A DNA stretch of 64,000 bases from Gonocerus acuteangulatus (lineage: Eukaryota > Arthropoda > Insecta > Hemiptera > Coreidae): NCBI GenBank assembly GCA_946811695.1, contig OX328123.1:40951764-41015763 (forward strand). The letters run 5' to 3'. Every line of letters starts with the position of its first letter. The first letter of the stretch is position 1. The position numbers and the translations under genes were made by a program. This document shows positions 58,105-64,000 of the stretch, piece after piece. The notes under the pieces were generated by a model. It did not search any database. It was given only the letters and a program-made list of their open reading frames with translations, and was not told where the DNA came from.

Positions 58105-58557
58105 GGATACCTCCTATTCCAAGATAAATTCTTCAACCAGATCTCTGGCCTCGCCATGGGTAACTGCCTCGCTCCTGACCTTTCCAATATTACCCTTAAT
58201 GACCTCCTTGACCAAATCCTCCCCATGTTCCCCGACGATATTATTTTCCTTAAAGAATATGTTGACGACCTCTTCCTCGTAATTAATCCTGATAAGATTC
58301 CAGAAATTCTAACAGCCTTTAACTCCTACCACCCCCGGTTAATATTCACCATCGAGACCGAAACTAACAACTCCCTCCCTTTCCTTGACATACTCCTTAT
58401 TAGAAATACAGACGGCTCTATATCCACTGATTGGTATACCAAACCCACTTACTCGGGACGACTTCTCCATTACCTTTCCTCACACCCCAAACACCAAATC
58501 CTCAATAGTATGCGAATAAGGCCTACTTCGCATCGTAGGCCTAATTTGCCTACGGCC
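58105..58557 (+). pseudogene. Penelope-like reverse transcriptase fragment
   Basis: Reads GYLLFQDKFFNQISGLAMGN, CLAPDLSNITLNDLLDQ, then FLKEYVDDLFLVINPDKI with the catalytic YVDD, FTIETETNNSLPFLDILLIR and WYTKPTYSGRLLHYLSSHP. These blocks (GxAMGxxLAP, YVDDxF, FTxExExxxxLPFLDxxI, YxKPTxxGRxLxxxSxHP) are diagnostic of Penelope-like RTs. The upstream RT and the GIY-YIG endonuclease are missing, and the frame degrades after 58500. A 5'- and 3'-truncated copy. Confidence 0.85.
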
Positions 58558-58559
58558 TA

Positions 58560-59457
58560 AGGCTGTCACAATCATTCGCCAGTGGCTTTCAGTTGTAGGT
58601 CTCCAGCTTGCAGATCATAAAACCGAGGCACTATGAATTACAAGCCGGAAAGTCATAGAGACCATAATGCTGACAGTCGGAGAAATCGACATCCCTTCAA
58701 AGTCATCCATCAGATACCTCGGCGTGCAGATCGATGCAAGATTACGGTTTGCTGATCATCTGAAAGTAATCAGTTTTAAAGCAGCACGTGCAACAGAGGC
58801 TCTGGCTCGGATAATGCTAAACATCGGTGGACCAGGTCAAAATCGAAGAAGACTGCTGGCAACAATTACTTGCTCTAAGTTGCTGCCTGCAGCTCCCGTT
58901 TGGTCGAGCGCAATGGAACTAAAGGCATACGCCCGCTCTTGTAAAAGTATTTATCGTCGAAGTGCTTACGAGCTTTCCGTACTGTATCGTATGGCGCAGC
59001 GTGTGTTTTAGCAGACTTGCCTCCTATTGATCTCTTGGCAGAGGAACGTAATAGGATCTACCGAAGGAAAAGAGATCCAGACGCTCACTGGAAGACGATT
59101 GCAAAAGAGGAGAAGAACGTGACGATGGAGAGCTGGCAAAGACATTGGGATAGGTCAACATCGGGAAGATGGACACACAGATTAATACCCAACATCAAGA
59201 CATGGTCAGACCGGAATCATGGAGAGGCTGATTATTATCTGACTCAATTGCTCACCGGGCATGGTTGCTTCAGGGCATATATGTCGGTTTAAGCTAGATA
59301 ATGAGGCTTCATGCCCTACATGTGTCCCGGTAGACGAAACGGCGCATCATGTATACTTCGAATGCCCAAGATTTTACATAGAAAAGGCCGAATTAGAATG
59401 AAAACTAGACCAGAAAATATAGTCAGCCTAATCTTAGCTAAAGGCAAGAACTGGAAG
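58560..59457 (+). pseudogene. R1-like retrotransposon C-terminal half
   Basis: Frames in succession: VGEIDIPSKSSIRYLGVQID and ARLRFADHLKVISFKAARAT (58667 on); after a frameshift near 58955 AFRTVSYGAACVLADLPPID and LLAEERNRIYRRKRDPDAHW; then TGHGCFRAYM, a shift, and NEASCPTCVPVDETAHHVYF with the C-terminal cysteine/histidine motif. This is the RT thumb plus C-terminal domain of an R1-clade ORF2. Several frameshifts. It is cut at 59457 by the LTR of a second Ty3 element. Confidence 0.8.
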
Positions 59458-59606
59458 TGTTATGTTTTTACTACATTAAAATAAACAACACTTCAAGTTA
59501 GCCAAAACATTACTGTATTCTTGTTCACTGACTATCACAAAGCAATTCAATTGTTAACAAATGAACATCTGTAACCATAGCAACAATTAGAGCTGAGAAG
59601 ACATCA
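59458..59606 (-). repeat. Short LTR of a second Ty3-type element
   Basis: Minus strand runs TGATGTCTTCTCAGC... to ...AAAACATAACA, with TG/CA ends and 149 bp. It is preceded on that strand by the purine tract aagggggaggat, as expected for a 3' LTR. The insertion interrupts the R1-like sequence. Confidence 0.65.
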
Positions 59607-60365
59607 ATCCTCCCCCTTAAATGTTGTGGGTAGCATTTGATTGACGTGTCTCCTCCAAATGGGTCCCTTATCTATCTTAATCTCATAATGGAGGTCACCA
59701 GTCTTTGCCACAACAATACCAAAGCTCCACTTTTTGTGTCGGTCTGTATAGTTCCGAGCTTGAACGCGGTCACCAACCTGAAATCTTCTGGCTCTTGTTT
59801 AATCCTCTCGGGCTTGTTTCGTTTCCAGTGGTGTCCCGTTTTTGTTTTTGAACATAACGGCAAGTCTTGACTTTATTTCTCTATCAAACATTAGTTTGTA
59901 AGCAGAACTTCCGGTAGCATTAGGAACCTCTCGTAAATGCATGAAGAGACGGGAAAGTTTCCAGTGTATATTCCCCTTCTCGTTCTGCATGACATACAAA
60001 GATTTTTTAATTGTTTGCACAAATCTCTCAGCTTGCCCATTTGTAGCTGGATGGAATGGAGCAGACCTATGTACCACTCCATTCTGTATCAAAAATTCCT
60101 GAAATTCATGAGAGGTAAATTGTCTTGCGTTATCTGAAACTAAAACATATGGAATTCCAAAGGTAGTAAACAGCGATAACAGTTCCTTATTGCACTAACT
60201 GGATGTTGTATTTTTCGTGGGTATAACCTCTACCCATTTAGTGAAAGCATCGACTCCAATGAAGAAATAATTACCCCCTAAACAAGGACCTGTGAAGTCT
60301 ATGTGGATTTGTTGCCATAGACCTGTAGGGGATTCCCAAGGATGGAGTTCACGCTTCGGAGTTTA
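59607..60365 (-). pseudogene. Ty3-type integrase fragment, minus strand
   Basis: Reads from 60365 down: LWQQIHIDFTGPC (first catalytic Asp), FIGVDAFTKWVEVIP, an in-frame TAG near 60195, FTTFGIPYVLVSDNARQF (second Asp), NGVVHRSAPFHPATNGQAER (Glu), then after a TAA at about 59800 FQVGDRVQARNYTDRHKKW and PIWRRHVNQMLPTTF, the C-terminal integrase domain. Two nonsense codons, and all of gag, protease and RT absent. Composition and the short LTR suggest a Mag-like lineage. A 5'-truncated, dead copy. Confidence 0.8.
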
Positions 60366-60508
60366 ATTGTGCCGATTTTATTTGTGCCGAAATTATCTTC
60401 AGAGAGAAAATTAAACATTGCCAAGTTTAAGAATATACCTGGTTGAGGAAAGTGATATTTTAGTAACTGGATATAAGTATTTTTATTGTTGTTTTTAAAG
60501 GTCATTTG
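60366..60508. other. Short unassigned stretch
   Basis: No recognised feature between the integrase fragment and the half palindrome. Confidence 0.3.
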
Positions 60509-60783
60509 AAGTGTCTTTACTGTTCTTAGTAAGTAGCTAATAGGTCTTCTAAGTAATGAACTTGGACATTTCTTTTTTGTATCATCTCTTGTATTGGCAA
60601 GTATTTTTGGATGAAAATATGGTACACTTAATACACCAACTCATACTACTTTTTTGGAGTGTAGGATGGTAAGGCGTTTTTTGGGGGGGGGATTTAGGAG
60701 GGGATATTTCTCGCTTTTTGGGGAGGGGAGTGTTTCTTTGGGGGGAGGGGAACTTGGCCTCTATTTCACATTTATGTTTTTTT
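60509..60783 (+). repeat. Half copy of the 27.6 kb palindrome
   Basis: gtgtctttactgttcttagt, aacttggacatttcttt, tgtatcatctcttgtattgg and aacttggcctctatttcaca match the loop and right arm of 27556-28004. The left arm is missing and G-runs are expanded. Confidence 0.8.
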
Positions 60784-60894
60784 GGGGGGGATATAAGGTT
60801 ACTTTCCACACAAAGTACTTATCAACCAGCAGGCATAGGAACTATTTATTTATTTATTAAGTGCTTCGTTTCGTGGACAATAAGCACACTAATC

Positions 60895-60990
60895 TCAGGG
60901 CTCGCTGAGAAAATTCCTGGTTGCACCCTGGAGGCCGGCGCTAATAGCCATGATTTGTCGATGCGCCGTAAAAAAAAAAAAAATAAAAAA
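60895..60990 (+). repeat. SINE-II fragment (body and tail)
   Basis: ctcagggctcgctgagaaaa, ttcctggttgcaccctggag, ccggcgctaatagccatgat and gatgcgccgt plus an A-rich end. Lacks the tRNA-like head. Confidence 0.65.
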
Positions 60991-61129
60991 TAAAAAAAAA
61001 AAAAAAAATAAGCACACTAAAGTAAGTCTTCCAAGAAACCAGGGAGAAAGTAAAAATTGTATTATTTTACAATTAAAATAAAATGGTTAAAATAAATTTC
61101 AATTTTAAACTATAATCTATATATATAAA

Positions 61130-61260
61130 AATCACCAGTAAGTTTGCCTGTCTGTTTGTTCTTTATACAAATCCACACCGTTTGACCAATTTGGACCAAA
61201 CTTGGCACACATGTACTTCTTGATACGGGAAATCTCCTAGGCTAGGTCAAAATAGTCAAA
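61130..61260 (-). repeat. Single inverted unit of the 28.6 kb tandem repeat
   Basis: Plus strand tgtttgttctttatacaaat, ccacaccgtttgacca, ccaaacttggcacacatgta and cttgatacgggaaatctcct are the complement of one unit at 28640-29120. Confidence 0.7.
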
Positions 61261-61420
61261 TTTCGAAAATTGGTCAAAAGGTCAAAAGTTTTGTTCAAGA
61301 AAAATTGGCTACACTGAACCATTCATATTCTGACAGCCATTTTGAATAATGTCTCAAATTTATTTGTTGATGTTCTTGATAATTAGAATAACTCGAACTC
61401 ATTGATGACTTTACATCATA

Positions 61421-61423
<3 letters not shown>

Positions 61424-61498
<75 letters not shown>
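61424..61498. repeat. (TA)n microsatellite
   Basis: Pure TA repeat of about 75 bp. Confidence 0.9.
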
Positions 61499-61502
<4 letters not shown>

Positions 61503-61589
61503 CTTTTAGGCTTCACAGTTTGGAAGAAACGAGTTCCAAACTGTCAATTAAAGAAGAGAGAATTGTTCAGAAATAGTAATTTTCTTTCC

Positions 61590-63420
61590 AGTGTTGCCTA
61601 GGTGGAGATTAGCAAGCTAAAAAAACGTTCTTCTTTTTTTGTGAAAAGTTTTTCTTTTGCGAACAAAACTTTTCAGTTTTAACCTTTGTATGTTTATCTA
61701 AATTATAGCCGTATATTCTCAAGATTTGGACAAGTAATATCATATAAGATCAATTTTATTAATTTCTGATGAAAATGTAGAGCAACACTGAGCTCCTAGA
61801 AGCCATTAACCATTATCCTTTTTTTTAAGTTTGGTTTGTTTATCTAATTTCCAAAACTTTTTAGTTTTAGTAAAATATTTGTGTTTACCTAAATTATAGC
61901 CTTATATTCTTAGAATTTTGACTAATATACATTAATGAGTAATTATAAATATTAAGTTTTTGATCTGTTGCTAATGATGATTTTAGGTGGAGATTAGCAA
62001 GCTAACAAAATTTTTTTTTTTTTTTGTTAAAAGTTTTTCTTTTGCGAGCAAAACATTTCAGATATAACCTTTTTATGTTTATCTAAATTATAGCCTTATA
62101 TTCTCAGATTTTGGATTAATTTACTTAACATAAACTATGTCTTCAACATTAGCCTATGGATCTGTACAGAACTTTAATAATTTAAATACTTTTAGTTCTT
62201 TACCGTACCACCTAAAATCATCTACATGTAACGTACAAAAATGTTGTGTTTATCTAAATTATAACCTTATATTCTCAGGTTTTGGATTAATATCATATAT
62301 TAGTAAGTAATTTGAAATATTAAGTATTTGATCTGTTGATTTGGAGTTTCCCGTTTGTTTTCCATAGTTAATTTTTTTGTATTTGTGAATTGCATTTTAT
62401 CTCGTGCATTTGCTTAACATAAACTATGTCTTGAACATTAACCCATTAACCTGCACAATTATTTTTAATAATTTAAAATACTTTTGGTTCTTTAACGTAC
62501 CACCTAAAATCATCTATGTGTGACATGATATTTAACCATTTGGGTTATTCCATGTCAAATCAACCCAAGAAACCTACCTTTCATTTTAATGAAACTTGGC
62601 ACGTTCGCTCCTTTCATGGATCCCATGATCTCAGATTTTAATGAAACTTGGCATGTTCATTCCTTTCATGGATGTAAGTAAGAATATAAAATAGTTTTTC
62701 ACAATCTCAAATAGTTTAATTTTATACCCTGCTAAAGTATTTCAAATTTTGCAGTTATCATCGATTGGACAAAGGAAGTGCACTTAGTTCTAGAATGTAA
62801 ATCATACCTATCGACCAATGTTGATGACATTTTCTATGACAATACTTCAATAAATATGGAAGCCAGAAAAAAATAATAAAGTAATTACAAATGTTCTGAA
62901 AAAATCCTGAAGTGTTAAAATGCATTTTGTAAAAATTAAATATGGTGTTCCACACTAAGTGGAATATCATCAAACGATAAAAATAAAATCACTAAAATAT
63001 TTTTTTATTATTATTCTAAAAGGTATACACTATCACGTGAAAAAATAAAATGTATGGTTTTTTCACTCTTTAATTTTTTCCCCCGTTAAATACAAAAAAT
63101 TGTTCAATTAAAATTTTAGCTAAATTTTAAAAAATAACCCAAAGTTATTCAGAATGAAAACTACCTACATGTACAAAACATTCATTACTTCAGTGAAGGG
63201 TTTGCTGGGCAATATAAAATGAAATACAACTTAATTTTTATCACATGTAACTGCACACCAGTAACTAACATTAAAATTTGAAATATTAAGTTTTTGATCT
63301 GTTAACTTGCTGGTTTCAGTTTGTTTTACATAGTTGAATTTTTGATTTGCGAATTGCATTTTATCACATGCATTTGCTTAATAAAAACTATGTTTTTAAC
63401 AGTAACCCATGGAATGTCCG
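61590..63420 (+). repeat. Complex direct repeats, unit ~385 bp and derivatives
   Basis: ggtggagattagcaagctaa occurs near 61600 and 61987, each followed by aaaagtttttcttttgcga and tgtttatctaaattatagcc. Further partial copies carry catttgcttaacataaactatgtc-type sequence near 62105, 62410 and 63370 and tattaagtttttgatctgtt near 61955, 62320 and 63285. An insertion starting gggttattccatgtcaaatc at 62545 resembles the ends of the 7119-9871 palindrome. No gene is visible. Confidence 0.55.
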
Positions 63421-63713
63421 AACTTATAGCAGGCTCAATATCTACTTGGCTCATACGGAGAATTGTAGTGTTTGTCATTAAACTAGATGCAACATTAGCA
63501 AACTCTACTGAGTTTTTTACATTTTTAGTTTCAGATTTGCTCATAACTTCCATTAGAGATCAGGGATTTTACTCGGTAAAACTGAGGGAGAGCGTCCTCA
63601 GCTACGATTTTCTTCAAAGTTTGCACTATAACGTATTTTGATGCACTCAACACGAATCCGTTGAAAAAAAAACCCCCGCTCTCAACTAGGAAAGAAGTTA
63701 TTAAGCACTAAAA
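63421..63713. other. Unassigned; weak minus-strand frame
   Basis: A minus-strand frame (63326-63553, with residues such as SLMTNTTILRMSQVDIEPAI) has balanced composition but no recognised family, start context or splice sites. Not called as a gene. Confidence 0.25.
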
Positions 63714-63982
63714 TTCACTGTTATGGAGGTTATAAAAGACGGGGTAAACAGCTTATATGTAAACATGCGCATGCGCAATAGTCCTTAATGACGAAGTGTA
63801 ATTGAAATTTAGACTCACCTGTGGTAGCTGACTTGGTCGTAAACTGTCGCTTTTGGGCATACGTGCTATGCGTTTCCGCTCGCTCAAGAAAACATCAAAA
63901 CCCCTACTCAATCCAAAAATGAAAATAATTCTATGCCCAAAAGTCGTCCAAGGCATTCTTCCCTAACCTTCATAACAGTGAA
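63714..63982. mobile_element. 269 bp element with 19 bp inverted ends
   Basis: TTCACTGTTATGGAGGTTA at 63714-63732 and TAACCTTCATAACAGTGAA at 63964-63982 pair with one mismatch. Inside are TATAAAAG at 63731, a palindromic TGCGCATGCGCA at 63766-63777 (NRF-1-like) and, on the minus strand, an open stretch ending CCACAG before GTGAGT at 63818. It looks like a MITE, or a promoter/first exon captured between inverted repeats. Confidence 0.55.
63819..63956 (-). CDS. Candidate minus-strand first exon (weak)
   Basis: ATG complement at 63954-63956, then MPWTTFGHRIIFIFGLSRGF, with a second ATG giving MPKSDSLRPSQLPQ before a consensus donor CAG/GTGAGT (minus strand, exon end at 63819). It lies wholly within the 269 bp inverted-repeat element, so it may be chance. 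No family recognised and no partner exon in the window. Confidence 0.2.
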
Positions 63983-64000
63983 CTTTTTTTAAAAATAACT

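Overview
This is a eukaryotic, AT-rich window. It has a multi-exon gene with GT-AG introns and AATAAA, tRNA-derived SINEs, non-LTR, Penelope and Ty3 retroelements, and hAT, mariner, piggyBac and Helentron-like DNA elements. The mix (SV2-like transporter, CsRn1-clade Ty3 element with a tRNA-Trp-like primer site, R1-like non-LTR pieces, DINE-1/HINE-like elements) suggests an arthropod, probably an insect; I cannot name a species. Almost all coding potential outside one host gene belongs to transposable elements.

Region by region. 1-10.6 kb: intergenic DNA with SINEs, R1-like fragments, a Helentron-like non-autonomous element, and a 2.75 kb imperfect palindrome that contains a second palindrome and splits an R1-like fragment. 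10.69-26.80 kb: one plus-strand host gene, assembled here from 12 coding exons into a 515-residue SV2-like MFS transporter; its introns hold SINEs, a decayed mariner, a piggyBac remnant, several Helentron-like elements and a 296 bp palindrome. 27-29 kb: foldback elements and a 4-copy tandem repeat. 29.4-34.3 kb: a nearly pristine Ty3 (CsRn1-like) retrotransposon with 412 bp LTRs, AGTT target duplication, intact gag and pol and an in-phase TTTAAAC slip site, inserted inside a minus-strand RNase H domain. 34.8-39.2 kb: a head-to-tail cluster of Helentron-like elements followed by a broken gene resembling the N-terminal part of a Helentron protein. 40.4-42.3 kb: a TIR element without visible transposase. 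43.17 kb: an orphan 67-nt putative first exon with the same length and phase as exon 1 of the SV2-like gene. 43.7-44.5 kb: a 160 bp tandem array whose units carry a stem-loop capped by TAATATTAC. 46.9-54.7 kb: a hAT element with 12 bp TIRs and a broken transposase, interrupted by a Helentron-like composite. 54.8-57.7 kb: an inverted second copy of that composite's components. 57.7-60.4 kb: a Penelope hammerhead and RT fragment, an R1-like pseudogene, and a second, decayed Ty3 element. 60.5-64 kb: half palindrome, SINE tail, complex repeats and a 269 bp TIR element.

The most unusual points: (i) Helentron-like families whose 5' and 3' subterminal inverted repeats co-vary between copies; (ii) the 160 bp array with a rolling-circle-origin-like hairpin, fused to Helentron-like sequence; (iii) a 325 nt block encoding an unknown 112-residue ORF that appears identical in two inverted copies although adjacent sequence differs by roughly 8%; (iv) a possible orphan first exon of an SV2-like paralogue; (v) nested insertions that can be read in order.
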